Shown here piece after piece: positions 8,109 through 17,341 of a stretch of 57,387 nt of DNA (the first letter of the stretch is position 1; each line of letters opens with the position of its first letter). The translations under genes and the position numbers were made by a program. The DNA comes from Parvibaculum sp. (GTDB lineage Bacteria > Pseudomonadota > Alphaproteobacteria > Parvibaculales > Parvibaculaceae), in contig NZ_JAUYUS010000014.1 in the NCBI RefSeq assembly GCF_030694575.1, positions 1 through 57,387 on the forward strand, in the 5' to 3' direction. Under the pieces are notes generated by a model. That model did not search any database, was not told the origin of the DNA, and saw nothing but the letters and a program-made list of their open reading frames with translations.

Positions 8109-8581
8109 CCGAGCAGTCTTTCGATTTCGTCCACCAGCGAGGTGTCGAGCGGGCTCACCTTGCTCGGATAGACGCCCACAAGCGTGCCGTCCGGCCCGAC
8201 GAGATATTTGTGGAAGTTCCAGCGCGGGCGCGCATCCTCACCCGCGACTTCGCTCACCCAGAGATAGAAGGGATGGGCTTCGGTGCCCACGACCTGCTGC
8301 TTCGCGGTGAGGGGAAAGGTGACCGAATAATTCACCTCGCAGAAGCTTGCGATCTCTTCCTCGGTGCCGGGCTCCTGCGCGCCGAAATCGTTGGACGGCA
8401 CGCCGATGATTGTGAGCCCGCGCGCGCGATATTTCTCCCAGAGACCTTCAAGCTCGCGGTATTGCGGCGTGAAGCCGCAACGGCTCGCCGTGTTGACGAT
8501 GAGGACAGGCTTGCCCTCGAAGCGCGACAGCGGCAGCGCTTCGCCCCTGATGGTGCGGAATTCGAAAGCCCAAGCCGACAT
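8105..8581 (-). CDS. Glutathione peroxidase family protein (thiol peroxidase)
   Basis: This is a 158-residue peroxidase of the GPx family. The active-site segment is NTASRCGFT with a cysteine (Cys35) instead of selenocysteine. The glutamine region (PSNDFGAQEPG) and the RWNFHKYLV tryptophan-asparagine motif are also present. It reduces hydroperoxides using glutathione or, as in most bacterial cysteine forms, thioredoxin. The in-frame ATG at 8803 would overlap the divergent gene. The ATG at 8581 with AGGAG eight bases upstream gives the standard N-terminus. It is the first gene of a two-gene unit with the DinB-like gene. Confidence 0.92.
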   Translation of the reverse strand: MSAWAFEFRTIRGEALPLSRFEGKPVLIVNTASRCGFTPQYRELEGLWEKYRARGLTIIGVPSNDFGAQEPGTEEEIASFCEVNYSVTFPLTAKQQVVGTEAHPFYLWVSEVAGEDARPRWNFHKYLVGPDGTLVGVYPSKVSPLDTSLVDEIERLLG

Positions 8582-8654
8582 GAGATGTCTCCTCGCCTTT
8601 TTATCGGCGCGCATTATAGCATGGCCCCGAAAAGCGGCGAAGGAGACGAAAAAC

Positions 8655-10019
8655 ATGTGCGATACGCTAGTGGCGCGGCCGGGAGCGACGGCGACGGGAG
8701 CGTTGCTCTTTGCCAAGAATTCCGACCGGGAGGCGAACGAGGCGCAATATCCGATGTTCGTGCCCGCCGCATCGCATCCGAAGGACGCCACCCTCCGCTG
8801 CACCTATATCGAAATCCCGCAGGCCCTCAAAACCCATGCCGTGCTGCTGTCTCGACCCTTCTGGATGTGGGGCGCGGAGATGGGCGCGAACGAGCACGGC
8901 GTCGTTATCGGCAACGAGGCGGTGCATGCGAAGATCGCGCCCGGTGCGACGCCCGCACTGATCGGCATGGACCTGTTGCGGCTCGGTCTTGAGCGCGGCG
9001 CCAACGCGGCGGAAGCCATCGACGTCATCACGACACTTCTGGCGACACATGGGCAAGGCGGCAATTGCGCCCATAAAGGCCGCTTCGAGTATCACAACTC
9101 CTTCATCGTCGCCGATGCGGCGGGCGATGCCTTTGTGCTCGAAACGGTCGGGCGCGAATGGGCGGTGGAGCGTGTCGCCACGAAGCGCAGCATTTCGAAC
9201 AGCTACACGATCGGCAGCGGGATCGAGCGCGCCAGCCAGGGCGCGGCTGCGCTGGCCGCGGAACGGGGATTTCTGAAAGAGGGCCAAGCCTTTCACTTCG
9301 CCGATGCCTTCGCGAACCGCAAGCGCTCGGCGCTCGCCAGCGGCCATCAGCGCTGGTGCCGGACGAGCGCACTGCTGAATGCGCGGACAGGTGGACTGAC
9401 ACAGGCCGACATGATGGCGTTCCTCCGGGACCACGGCGCGCAGGCGGCGCGCAACGAGCAGTGGCGGCCGGACGGCATTCTCGGCGGGGCGGTGTCGGCG
9501 CATGCGACCTACGGGCCGGTCAGGCGGTTCGGCCAGACGACGGCATCCTGGGTGGCGGAGCTCGGCCAGGGGCGCGCCGTCCATTGGCTGACGGCCACGG
9601 CGGCGCCCGATACGGGCATCTTCAAGCCGGTGTTTTTCGGGCCCGGCTACGAGGGTGCCGCCCTGCCGGATTTCGGGCCGGCGCCGACGGATGTGTTCGA
9701 TGCGAAGACGCGGTGGTGGCGCCATGAGCGGCTACACCGGGCGGTGCTGCGGAACTATCCCGAGCGGCTTGCGGCCTACAGGCAAGAGCGCGACCGGCTG
9801 GAGGCTTCTTTCGCGGCACGGGTGGAGGCGTTGCTTGCGCGGGGCGGCGGGCCTGCGGAGGCCGGGGCGCTGTCGCGGGAGCTATGGCGCGAGGCGGACG
9901 CTGCCGAAGAGCAGTGGCTTGAGCGGGTGCGCGCCATCCCCGAAAACCCGGCGTTCAGGCCCTCCGGCCCGATGACGGCGCATTGGGGGAGCCTAGCGAG
10001 GCAGGCAAGGATGCGGTGA
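8655..10019 (+). CDS. Secernin-type C69 family peptidase/amidohydrolase
   Basis: This is a 454-residue protein of the secernin/C69 branch of N-terminal nucleophile hydrolases. Translation begins Met-Cys-Asp (MCDTLVA), so removal of the initiator methionine would expose Cys2 as the nucleophile, as in dipeptidase A. Conserved segments include FAKNSDREANEAQ, GANEHGVVIGNEAV, HGQGGNC and NSYTIGSGIE. The substrate is likely a small peptide or amide and is unassigned. The start at 8655 has an AAGGAG site and fixes the Cys2 position. The longer upstream frame would run through the divergent peroxidase gene and is rejected. Confidence 0.88.
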   Translation: MCDTLVARPGATATGALLFAKNSDREANEAQYPMFVPAASHPKDATLRCTYIEIPQALKTHAVLLSRPFWMWGAEMGANEHGVVIGNEAVHAKIAPGATPALIGMDLLRLGLERGANAAEAIDVITTLLATHGQGGNCAHKGRFEYHNSFIVADAAGDAFVLETVGREWAVERVATKRSISNSYTIGSGIERASQGAAALAAERGFLKEGQAFHFADAFANRKRSALASGHQRWCRTSALLNARTGGLTQADMMAFLRDHGAQAARNEQWRPDGILGGAVSAHATYGPVRRFGQTTASWVAELGQGRAVHWLTATAAPDTGIFKPVFFGPGYEGAALPDFGPAPTDVFDAKTRWWRHERLHRAVLRNYPERLAAYRQERDRLEASFAARVEALLARGGGPAEAGALSRELWREADAAEEQWLERVRAIPENPAFRPSGPMTAHWGSLARQARMR

Positions 10020-10135
10020 AAGCCGCGACAGGGCCCAAACTGGTTAACGGTTTTGCAAGGGCTCGGGCATAGGGTGAAGAAGACGTGAATTTACCGGTGG
10101 GTCCTGGGGGGCCCGAGCCACGGGGACGTTCGGAC

Positions 10136-11431
10136 ATGCCGTTGCCGATCAAACATCTCGCCGCCACCTTGCTTTACGCGCTGCCTTCGGTGGCGCTTGC
10201 CTATGGCGCCATCGTGTTTTTCGCCGTCGATCCGAAGCTCGCGGCGCTGGGCGGGCTCATCGCCTGCCTGTTGGGGGCCGAAGCCCATGCCGCCATCTCT
10301 CGCGGGATCGAACGCAAGGCCGTCCGCAAGGAATTGCAGGAACTGACGAGCCTCGCGGCCGGATTGTCGCGCGATCTCGACGATGCGGCGGACAAGATCG
10401 TCGAACTGGAAGAACGCTTCGAGCGCGAGACCGCCGAGCGCATGGAACGCATCTTCTCCGAAATCCGGGTGGTCGAAAGCCTCGTGAAGCGGCTTGCCGA
10501 AACGCGTGAATTCTCCGGCGCCGTCGTTGCCGCCGCGCAGCCGGCCACCATCGAAGCCTCCAGGCCCGCTCTTGAGCTCGCCTCTCCCGCGCCGGACAGC
10601 GACGTTCCGCCGCCGAAGCCGGAAAAGCGGCTGGAGGACATGAACGATTCCGAATTGCTGGAGACGATCCGCCGCTCGCTCGAGACCAACCGCGTCGATC
10701 TCTACCTGCAGCCGGTGGTGAGCCTGCCGCAGCGCAAGGTGCTTTATTACGAAGGCTTGTCGCGGCTTCGCACCGACAAGGGCGAACTCATCATGCCGCG
10801 CGACTACATGCGCGTGGCGGAGCCCGCCGGCATGATGCCGACGGTCGACAATATCCTGCTCTTCCGCTGCATCCAGGTGGTGCGCAAGCTCGCCCAGCGC
10901 AACAGCAAGGCGGGCGTCTTCTGCAACATCTCCGCCTTCTCGCTGCTGGACGAGGATTTCTTCCCGCAGTTCATCGACTACATGCAGCACAATACCGATC
11001 TCGCGCAGCACCTCATCTTCGAATTCAGCCAGATGACGGTGAACGGCGCGGGCCCCGTCGAACGGGCGAGCCTCGAAGCGCTGGCCGCGCTTGGCTTCCG
11101 CTTCTCGATGGATCAGGTGACCAATCTGCGCTTCGACGTGGCAGCACTGCACGACCGCAACTTCCGCTATGTGAAAGTGTCGGCGGCGACAATGCTGGAA
11201 GGCCGTCATACCGCCGGGGACATCCATGCGGCGGACCTGAAAGAACTGCTGCGCCGGAATGGCATCCAGCTCATCGTCGACAAGGTGGAGACGGAGCGCG
11301 AAGTCGTGGACGTGCTCGACCTCGATGTCGAGCTCGGTCAGGGCTTCCTCTTCGGCGAGCCACGCCCCGTGCGCGAAAGCGTATTGAAGGACGAGCCCAC
11401 CCGGACCGAAATTTCGATAGCTGCCGACTAG
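10136..11431 (+). CDS. tipF: TipF-like membrane protein with degenerate EAL domain
   Basis: This is a 431-residue protein with two N-terminal membrane segments (~5-28 and ~33-52), a charged helical coiled-coil stretch (~55-120), an Ala/Pro linker and a C-terminal EAL domain (~180-420). The order matches Caulobacter TipF, a c-di-GMP receptor for flagellar and polar assembly. Key EAL positions: EGLSR near 205 replaces EALxR; the ExxT-type glutamate is present in IFEFSQ; the catalytic DD pair is broken (FSMDQV); the lysine (YVKVS) and the VETE plus QGFLFGEP end remain. Loss of the second Asp suggests binding rather than hydrolysis. A GTG at 10085 is an alternative start. Confidence 0.8.
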   Translation: MPLPIKHLAATLLYALPSVALAYGAIVFFAVDPKLAALGGLIACLLGAEAHAAISRGIERKAVRKELQELTSLAAGLSRDLDDAADKIVELEERFERETAERMERIFSEIRVVESLVKRLAETREFSGAVVAAAQPATIEASRPALELASPAPDSDVPPPKPEKRLEDMNDSELLETIRRSLETNRVDLYLQPVVSLPQRKVLYYEGLSRLRTDKGELIMPRDYMRVAEPAGMMPTVDNILLFRCIQVVRKLAQRNSKAGVFCNISAFSLLDEDFFPQFIDYMQHNTDLAQHLIFEFSQMTVNGAGPVERASLEALAALGFRFSMDQVTNLRFDVAALHDRNFRYVKVSAATMLEGRHTAGDIHAADLKELLRRNGIQLIVDKVETEREVVDVLDLDVELGQGFLFGEPRPVRESVLKDEPTRTEISIAAD

Positions 11432-11476
11432 TTTTCTCCCATCTGACGCGCTTGCGGCTCCATATTCGCCCCTCGG

Positions 11477-11504
11477 TTGACAGGGGGTGGCGCCGGGGTA
11501 TCTT
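11477..11504 (+). promoter_or_regulatory. dapD promoter
   Basis: A consensus -35 TTGACA (11477-11482) lies 16 bases before TATCTT (11499-11504), giving a leader of about 30 bases before the dapD ATG. It is one of the best sigma-70-type matches in the window. Confidence 0.7.
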
Positions 11505-11542
11505 GCCCCAGCCTTGCCCTGTCATTCCGAAAGAGCAATCCC

Positions 11543-12388
11543 ATGAGCCTCGCCGACCTCAAGCCGATCATCGAGCACGCGTTCGAGAATCGCGACCAGA
11601 TCAACGCCCAGACCAAAGGCGAGGTGCGGGATGCCGTAAACGAGGCGCTGAACGCCCTCGACAGCGGCAAGGCGCGGGTCGCCGAAAAATTCCAGAACGA
11701 ATGGGTCGTGCATCAGTGGCTGAAGATGGCCGTGCTGCTCTCGTTCCGCCTGAACGACATGTCGGCGATCGCGGGCGGCCCCGGCGAGAACACCAGCTGG
11801 TGGGACAAGGTGCCGTCGAAGTTCGAGGGCTGGGGCGAGACCGAATTCCGCAAGGCGGGCTTCCGGGCCGTGCCGGGCGCCATTGTCCGCCGCTCGGCCT
11901 ATATCGCGCCGAACGTCGTGCTGATGCCCTCCTTCGTCAATCTCGGTGCCCATGTGGACGAGGGGACGATGGTCGACACCTGGGTCACCGTCGGCTCCTG
12001 TGCGCAGATCGGCAAGAACTGCCATCTCTCGGGTGGCGTCGGTATCGGCGGCGTGCTGGAGCCGCTGCAGGCAAACCCGGTCGTCATCGAGGACAATTGC
12101 TTCATCGGCGCGCGCTCGGAAGTCGTGGAAGGCGTGATCGTCGGCGAAGGCGCGGTGCTTTCCATGGGTGTCTTCATCTCGGCCTCGACCAAGATCATCG
12201 ACCGGGCGACCGGCGAGGTCCATATCGGCAAGGTGCCGCCTTATTCCGTGGTCGTCCCCGGATCCCTTCCCGGAAAGCCGAACCCGGACGGGTCACCCGC
12301 ACCCAGCCTTTATTGCTGTGTGATCGTGAAGACGGTGGATGCGCAGACCCGCGCCAAAACCGCCATCAACGAGTTGCTGCGCGACTGA
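11543..12388 (+). CDS. dapD: 2,3,4,5-tetrahydropyridine-2,6-dicarboxylate N-succinyltransferase
   Basis: This 281-residue enzyme transfers succinate from succinyl-CoA to tetrahydrodipicolinate, the fourth step of the succinylase route to meso-diaminopimelate and lysine. An N-terminal helical domain ([19 protein letters not shown]) is followed by a left-handed beta-helix built of hexapeptide repeats ([36 protein letters not shown]) and the C-terminal cap [12 protein letters not shown]. Length and motifs are standard. The ATG at 11543 follows a GAAAGAG site. It sits 44 bases before dapE, which acts two steps later, in a plus-strand cell-wall cluster with murI. Confidence 0.97.
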   Translation: MSLADLKPIIEHAFENRDQINAQTKGEVRDAVNEALNALDSGKARVAEKFQNEWVVHQWLKMAVLLSFRLNDMSAIAGGPGENTSWWDKVPSKFEGWGETEFRKAGFRAVPGAIVRRSAYIAPNVVLMPSFVNLGAHVDEGTMVDTWVTVGSCAQIGKNCHLSGGVGIGGVLEPLQANPVVIEDNCFIGARSEVVEGVIVGEGAVLSMGVFISASTKIIDRATGEVHIGKVPPYSVVVPGSLPGKPNPDGSPAPSLYCCVIVKTVDAQTRAKTAINELLRD

Positions 12389-12395
12389 CGCTCAT

Positions 12396-12424
12396 TTGAC
12401 GAGTTGCGGGGCGCGGGGTACCAA
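12396..12424 (+). promoter_or_regulatory. Candidate internal promoter for dapE
   Basis: In the short dapD-dapE gap, TTGACG (12396-12401) is followed after 17 bases by the weak -10 TACCAA (12419-12424), eight bases before the dapE ATG. If used, the dapE-murI transcript would be almost leaderless. Confidence 0.35.
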
Positions 12425-12432
12425 GTGGACCC

Positions 12433-13620
12433 ATGACCGCGCCCGCTTCATCCCCCGCCTCCCCCTACGATCCACTCGACATCGCGGTGGAGCTGATCCG
12501 CTGTCCAAGCGTGACACCCAATGATGGAGGCGCGCTCGGCGTCCTTGAAAAGTGGCTGACGCCGCTCGGTTTCAAATGCGAGCGGATGCGCTTTTCGGCG
12601 GAGGGGACGCCCGATGTCGACAATCTCTATGCGAGGCTCGGTTCGGGCCATCCTCATTTCTGCTTCGCCGGGCACACGGATGTCGTGCCGGTAGGCCAGA
12701 CCGATGCGTGGAGCGTCGATCCCTTCGCGGCAGACATCAAGGACGGGCGGCTCTATGGGCGCGGCGCCGCCGATATGAAGAGCGCCGTGGCGAGCTTCGT
12801 CGCGGCGGCCGAACGCATCTCGCGGGAAGGCTTCCAAGGCTCGATCAGCCTGCTCATCACCGGCGACGAGGAAGGGCCGGGCATCAACGGCACCAGGAAG
12901 ATGCTCGAAGCCCTCGCCGCGCGGAACGAGACGATCGACCATTGCATCGTCGGCGAACCGACCTGCGTCGAAAAGCTCGGCGACATGATCAAGGTGGGAC
13001 GGCGCGGCAGCATAAATGGCTGGCTGACCGTTCACGGCACACAGGGCCATGTCGCCTATCCGCACCTTGCCGACAATCCCGTTCCGCGGCTTCTCGAAAT
13101 GCTGAGGCGGCTCGACGCGCATGTGCTCGACGAAGGCACGGATCATTTCCAGCCGTCGAATCTTGAAGTGACAACCGTCGATGTCGGCAACACGGCAACG
13201 AATGTCATTCCGGGGTCGGCGCAGGCGACCCTCAATATCCGCTTCAACGACCTTCATACGGGAGCCTCGCTCGACAAGTGGATGCGCGGCTTGCTCGACG
13301 CGGTGACGGCAGAGATGGGCGGCAGCTACTCCTTCAAGACGAGCATTTCGGGCGAGGCTTTCATCACCCAGCCCGGGCCGTTCTCCGCGCTGATCGCGGA
13401 AGCGGCGCAGGACGTGACGGGGATCGTGCCTGAGCTTTCGACAACCGGCGGCACATCCGATGCGCGGTTCATTCGCGCCTATGCGCCGGTGGTTGAATTC
13501 GGGCTGCCGAATGCGACGATGCATAAAGCGGACGAGAACACAGGCGTCAGCGAAATAAGACAGCTTGCCGATATTTACGAGACGGTATTGCGCGGCTACT
13601 TCGCCGGGCGGGCATCTTGA
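12433..13620 (+). CDS. dapE: Succinyl-diaminopimelate desuccinylase
   Basis: This 395-residue dinuclear zinc hydrolase of peptidase family M20 cleaves N-succinyl-LL-diaminopimelate to LL-DAP. Metal and catalytic residues are seen in AGHTDVVP (His81, Asp83), GRGAADMKS, the TGDEEGPG glutamate pair and VGEPT. The inserted dimerisation domain ([20 protein letters not shown]) is intact, and the last zinc ligand histidine lies in ATMHKADEN. The length is slightly above the usual ~375-385. Its stop codon is overlapped by the next gene's TTG start, so dapE, the membrane protein and murI form a coupled unit. Confidence 0.97.
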   Translation: MTAPASSPASPYDPLDIAVELIRCPSVTPNDGGALGVLEKWLTPLGFKCERMRFSAEGTPDVDNLYARLGSGHPHFCFAGHTDVVPVGQTDAWSVDPFAADIKDGRLYGRGAADMKSAVASFVAAAERISREGFQGSISLLITGDEEGPGINGTRKMLEALAARNETIDHCIVGEPTCVEKLGDMIKVGRRGSINGWLTVHGTQGHVAYPHLADNPVPRLLEMLRRLDAHVLDEGTDHFQPSNLEVTTVDVGNTATNVIPGSAQATLNIRFNDLHTGASLDKWMRGLLDAVTAEMGGSYSFKTSISGEAFITQPGPFSALIAEAAQDVTGIVPELSTTGGTSDARFIRAYAPVVEFGLPNATMHKADENTGVSEIRQLADIYETVLRGYFAGRAS

Positions 13621-14225
13621 GCGCGGCGGAGGTCACCAACGGCCTGATCGGCGCCTGGCGCATCGTCACGCGGGACGAACGTGCCAAGCATTGTTTCGAT
13701 CTGTCGACGGCAGGGGCGGCACGCTCTTTCTCGGCCCTGTTGCTCTCTGTGCCCGTGCTCTTTTTCAGCATCACCGCCTCGTGGCGCATTGCACAGTCGG
13801 AATTCGATCTGGCCCGCGACCTGTCGTTCGGCCTCTTCATTACCGCCGAAATGCTCAGCACATTCATCTATTGGGGATTGTTCCTTGCGGCCATGATGCG
13901 GATCGCGCAAGCGCTGAAACTGCGGCCTCATTATATCGCATGGCTCATCACCTATAATTGGGGTGTGCTGTTCACGACCGTCGCCTTCGCGCTCCCCCTC
14001 ATTCCCTACTCGCTCGGTATCTACTCGGCGCAGATGGCTGTCGTGCTGGCGCTGCCGGCGCTGATGCTGCTCGCCTGGTACCGGTGGCAAATCGCGCGAG
14101 AAGTCCTCGGCGCGGACAAGGGCGCCGCGGCGGCGATACTGGTTTTCGACTTTGTGCTCAGCCTTTCGGTCGACCAGGTGGTGGGCATGATCTTGCTGCC
14201 GGGCGCGGGAGGCTTCAGCGGATGA
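13617..14225 (+). CDS. Uncharacterised multi-span inner-membrane protein between dapE and murI
   Basis: This 202-residue protein is of no family I recognise with confidence (a Yip1-like fold is conceivable). It has about five hydrophobic segments: ~38-55, ~68-92, ~105-130, ~133-152 and ~170-192. The N-terminus ([21 protein letters not shown]) is cytoplasm-like, and [13 protein letters not shown] forms a charged loop. The start is a TTG overlapping the dapE stop (TTGA), and its own stop overlaps the murI start (ATGA), so it is translationally coupled on both sides. No earlier in-frame ATG gives a better start. Its position between diaminopimelate and D-glutamate synthesis suggests a cell-wall precursor link, but that is inference only. 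Confidence 0.75.
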   Translation: MSAAEVTNGLIGAWRIVTRDERAKHCFDLSTAGAARSFSALLLSVPVLFFSITASWRIAQSEFDLARDLSFGLFITAEMLSTFIYWGLFLAAMMRIAQALKLRPHYIAWLITYNWGVLFTTVAFALPLIPYSLGIYSAQMAVVLALPALMLLAWYRWQIAREVLGADKGAAAAILVFDFVLSLSVDQVVGMILLPGAGGFSG

Positions 14226-15046
14226 GCGACAATCGCCCCATCGGCGTTTTCGACAGCGGTATCGGCGGCATTACGGTGTTGAAGGCGCTGCGAGCGGCAC
14301 TCCCGCATGAGGACCTCGTCTATCTGGGCGACACCGCGCGTCTCCCCTACGGCACGAAGAGCCCCGAAACCGTGACGGCCTATGCGACGCAGGCGACGAA
14401 ACACCTGATGGAGCATGGCGTGAAGATGATCGTCATTGCCTGCAATACGGCATCCGCCGTCGCCATCGGCCCGCTGACGGAAGCGTTGAAGCCGCTGCCG
14501 GTCATTGGGGTGATTGAGCCGGGCGCAAAAGCAGGCGTCGGCGCCACCAGAAGCGGCCATATCGGCGTCATCGCCACGGAAGCTACGGTAAAGGGAGGCG
14601 CATACGCTCGCGCAATCCATGCGCTCAAGCCGGACGCCTTTGTGAGCCAGGCGCCCTGCGGGCTGTTCGTGACGCTGGCCGAGGAAGGCTGGGTCAGCGG
14701 CGATGTCGCGGAGGCGGCGGCCAAGCGCTATCTGGCGCCGCTTTTCAGGGGCAAGAATGCGCCCGATACGCTGGTGCTCGGCTGCACGCATTTTCCGGTG
14801 CTGGCGCGAACCATCAAGAAGGTGGTGGGCAAGGACGTGAAGCTGGTCGACAGCGCCGCAACGACCGCAAAAGCGGTGCAGGCGGCGCTGGCCGACCGGG
14901 GCCTGGGGGCGAAGCGACGCGGCAAGGGAAAGACACGCTTTCTCGCGACCGACAGCACGGAGCGTTTCGCGCGGGTGGGCGGCATTTTCTTCGGCGAAAT
15001 CATCCGCGCGAAGGATGTGGAGCTGGTGGATATAAGGCCAAGCTGA
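14222..15046 (+). CDS. murI: Glutamate racemase
   Basis: This 274-residue cofactor-independent racemase makes D-glutamate for peptidoglycan. It has FDSGIGG (residues 10-16), the first catalytic cysteine in IACNTAS (Cys74), the second in LGCTHFP (~185), and the YLGDTARLPYG segment. A 20-residue basic insert near the C-terminus (DRGLGAKRRGKGKTRF) is common in alphaproteobacterial forms. The ATG overlaps the preceding stop (ATGA). It is the last gene of the dapD-dapE-membrane protein-murI cluster and converges on truA seven bases away. Confidence 0.96.
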   Translation: MSDNRPIGVFDSGIGGITVLKALRAALPHEDLVYLGDTARLPYGTKSPETVTAYATQATKHLMEHGVKMIVIACNTASAVAIGPLTEALKPLPVIGVIEPGAKAGVGATRSGHIGVIATEATVKGGAYARAIHALKPDAFVSQAPCGLFVTLAEEGWVSGDVAEAAAKRYLAPLFRGKNAPDTLVLGCTHFPVLARTIKKVVGKDVKLVDSAATTAKAVQAALADRGLGAKRRGKGKTRFLATDSTERFARVGGIFFGEIIRAKDVELVDIRPS

Positions 15047-15052
15047 GCCGGC

Positions 15053-15793
15053 CTACTCGTAGTCGACCTGCAGCAAATACAATCCATCCGGCGGCGCGAC
15101 CGGGCCACAGGCGGCGCGGTCCTTTGCCGCCAGTGCCTTTTCCACCTTGCGCCGCGTCCAGCTTCCATCGCCGACCATTTTCAGAGTGCCGACGAATGAG
15201 CGCACTTGATTGTGGAGGAAACTGCGGGCGCGGCAGACGATTTCGATTTCGTCCGCATAGCGCGATACCGAAATCTCGTCGACGGTCTTCACCGGCGATT
15301 TCGCCTGGCACTGGACCGAGCGGAAAGTCGTGAAGTCGTGGTAGCCGACCAGTGCCTGCGCCGCATCGTGCATCGCATCGGCATCGAGCGGCTTGTGGAC
15401 GAGCCATGCCTGGCCCCGATCGAGCGTCAAAGGCGCGCGGCGGTTGACGATGCGGTACATGTAGTGGCGCTTCACGGCGGAGAAGCGGGCCTCGAATGTG
15501 TCCGGCACTTCTTCGGCTTCGACGATGGCGACGGGATGCGGGCGCATATGGGCGTTCACGGCATCGCGCAGCGTGTCCACCGCGACAGGGTTTTCGAAGT
15601 CGACATGGGCAACCTGTCCCAGCGCATGAACGCCCGCATCCGTGCGGCCAGCGGCATGGACTTTCAATTCCCGGCCGCAAAAGCCCTTGATGCCTTCTTC
15701 CAGCACTTGCTGCACGGAACGGCCGTTGGTCTGGGCCTGCCAACCGACAAAGGGCGAGCCGTCATATTCGATGGTGAGTTTGTAGCGCGGCAT
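15053..15793 (-). CDS. truA: tRNA pseudouridine(38-40) synthase
   Basis: This 246-residue enzyme isomerises uridines 38-40 in the anticodon stem-loop. The catalytic aspartate is in [12 protein letters not shown] (Asp52), and FVGWQAQ, the [15 protein letters not shown] core and the closing [10 protein letters not shown] strand are all standard. Its ATG overlaps the fmt stop by four bases (ATGA). It is the third gene of the def-fmt-truA unit. Confidence 0.97.
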   Translation of the reverse strand: MPRYKLTIEYDGSPFVGWQAQTNGRSVQQVLEEGIKGFCGRELKVHAAGRTDAGVHALGQVAHVDFENPVAVDTLRDAVNAHMRPHPVAIVEAEEVPDTFEARFSAVKRHYMYRIVNRRAPLTLDRGQAWLVHKPLDADAMHDAAQALVGYHDFTTFRSVQCQAKSPVKTVDEISVSRYADEIEIVCRARSFLHNQVRSFVGTLKMVGDGSWTRRKVEKALAAKDRAACGPVAPPDGLYLLQVDYE

Positions 15794-16725
15794 CAGGCGA
15801 CACTCTCGCCGGCGGAGAGGGGAAAGCCGCGCAGAAATTCGCGTGCGCCGACCGGCGATTTGCCGGCGCGCTGGAGGTCGGCGATTTCGAGCGCGCCTTC
15901 CCCGCAGGCGACGACGATGCTGTCTCCGGCATCGAGCACCATTCCGGGCTTGCCGGATTTCGCGACGGGCTTCGCCCGGAGGATTTTCACGCGAACGGCT
16001 TCCTTGCCGCGGGCAATCTCGAAGAAGGCGCCGGGAGAGGGCGTGAGCCCCCGGATATGGCAATCGAGCTCGCTCGCCGGGCGGCGCCAGTCAATGCGGG
16101 CTTCGGCCTTCTCGATCTTCCGCGCGTAAGTGACGCCATCCTCCGCCTGCGGGGTCGCTTCGAGACCGCCACGGGAGAGAGCGGCAAGCGCCCGCACCAT
16201 CAGCGACGCACCGATATGGGAGAGCCTGTCGTGGAGGCTGCCCGCCGTCTCGTCCGCCGCGATCCTCACACGCTCCGCCAGGAGCACCGGGCCGGTGTCG
16301 AGGCCTTCCTCCATCTGCATCACCATGACGCCGGTTTCGGCGTCGCCCGCCATGATGGCGCGCTGGATGGGCGCGGCGCCGCGCCAGCGCGGCAGCAGCG
16401 AGGCATGGAGATTGAGGCAACCGAGGCGCGGCGCTTCGAGCACCGGCTTCGGCAGGATGAGACCGTAGGCGACGACGACCGCAACATCGAGATCGAGCGA
16501 CGCGAAGGCCTGCTGCTCGGCCTCCCCCTTCAACGAGACCGGTGTGAAGACGGGGATGCCGTGCTCTTCCGCGAAGCGATGCACGGGCGAGGGCTGCTCG
16601 GCCATGCCCCTGCCCGCCTTGCGCGGCGGTTGCGAATAGACCGCAACGACTTCATGGCCGGCGGCGACGATTTCCGCGAGAACGGGAACCGAAAAATCCG
16701 GCGTTCCCATGAAGACGAGCTTCAA
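15793..16725 (-). CDS. fmt: Methionyl-tRNA formyltransferase
   Basis: This 310-residue enzyme formylates initiator Met-tRNA with 10-formyl-THF. The N-terminal formyltransferase domain shows [12 protein letters not shown], the folate/catalytic motif [16 protein letters not shown] (Asn, His) and [11 protein letters not shown] with the catalytic Asp. The C-terminal OB-like tRNA-binding domain runs from ~205. The start overlaps def by four bases. Formylation and deformylation are therefore encoded as one coupled unit with truA. Confidence 0.97.
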   Translation of the reverse strand: MKLVFMGTPDFSVPVLAEIVAAGHEVVAVYSQPPRKAGRGMAEQPSPVHRFAEEHGIPVFTPVSLKGEAEQQAFASLDLDVAVVVAYGLILPKPVLEAPRLGCLNLHASLLPRWRGAAPIQRAIMAGDAETGVMVMQMEEGLDTGPVLLAERVRIAADETAGSLHDRLSHIGASLMVRALAALSRGGLEATPQAEDGVTYARKIEKAEARIDWRRPASELDCHIRGLTPSPGAFFEIARGKEAVRVKILRAKPVAKSGKPGMVLDAGDSIVVACGEGALEIADLQRAGKSPVGAREFLRGFPLSAGESVA

Positions 16726-17243
16726 GCCGGTTCCTTCTGAAGCTTCTTCTGCTTCGTCAGCTTCTTCAGCAGCATGGAGCGCTTGGTGCGCGAGAGATGG
16801 TCGATGAAGAGGATACCCTTCAGGTGGTCCATCTCGTGCTGGAGACAGGTGGCGAGAAGATCGTCGCAGTCCTCCTCGCGGATTTCGCCCTGATAGTCGA
16901 GATAGCGCACGCGGCAGCGGGCCGGGCGCTCGACGTCCTCATAAAACTCCGGCACCGACAGGCAGCCTTCTTCGTAAACGGCCGTGTCTTCCGAGGTCCA
17001 GAGGATATCCGGATTGACGAAATAGCGCGGCTGCGGCTCCTCGCCCTCGCGGGCGAGGTCCATGACGATGACCTGTTTCGGCACCCCGATCTGGATGGCG
17101 GCGAGACCGATGCCGGGAGCGGCATACATGGTCTCCAGCATATCGTCCATGAGCGCGCGCAGGCCGTCATCGACCCTGTCGACGGGCTTCGAGACCTCTT
17201 TCAGCCGGGGGTCCGGCGCGGTGATGATTTCGCGTATCGCCAT
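16722..17243 (-). CDS. def: Peptide deformylase
   Basis: This 173-residue metal hydrolase removes the N-formyl group from nascent proteins. Motif 1 is [10 protein letters not shown] (residues 44-53), with Ile in place of the usual Pro, as in some alphaproteobacterial enzymes. Motif 2 is EGCLSVPEF with metal ligand Cys94. Motif 3 is QHEMDH with His136, Glu137 and His140. The active site is complete. It is the first gene of def-fmt-truA. No Shine-Dalgarno precedes the ATG, and a promoter places transcription start at the start codon. Confidence 0.97.
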   Translation of the reverse strand: MAIREIITAPDPRLKEVSKPVDRVDDGLRALMDDMLETMYAAPGIGLAAIQIGVPKQVIVMDLAREGEEPQPRYFVNPDILWTSEDTAVYEEGCLSVPEFYEDVERPARCRVRYLDYQGEIREEDCDDLLATCLQHEMDHLKGILFIDHLSRTKRSMLLKKLTKQKKLQKEPA

Positions 17244-17249
17244 GGGGTT

Positions 17250-17278
17250 GAAATAAGCCCGGGGGACGGCGGGGTCAA
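17250..17278 (-). promoter_or_regulatory. def promoter, leaderless arrangement
   Basis: On the minus strand, TTGACC (17273-17278), a 17-base spacer and TATTTC (17250-17255) end six bases before the def ATG (17243). The six bases are AACCCC, so there is no ribosome-binding site. Transcription should begin at about the A of the ATG. Confidence 0.6.
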
Positions 17279-17341
17279 GCCGGAGAGCGTCGGCGCGGAC
17301 GAGGCGGGGAATCGGCTATAGTTCCTCCAGAGGTGGAAAAA

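Noticed and set aside
10020-10060. TTAA-containing sequence before tipF as a CtrA site
   Set aside because: TTAA-N7-GCAA matches only one half of the pattern.
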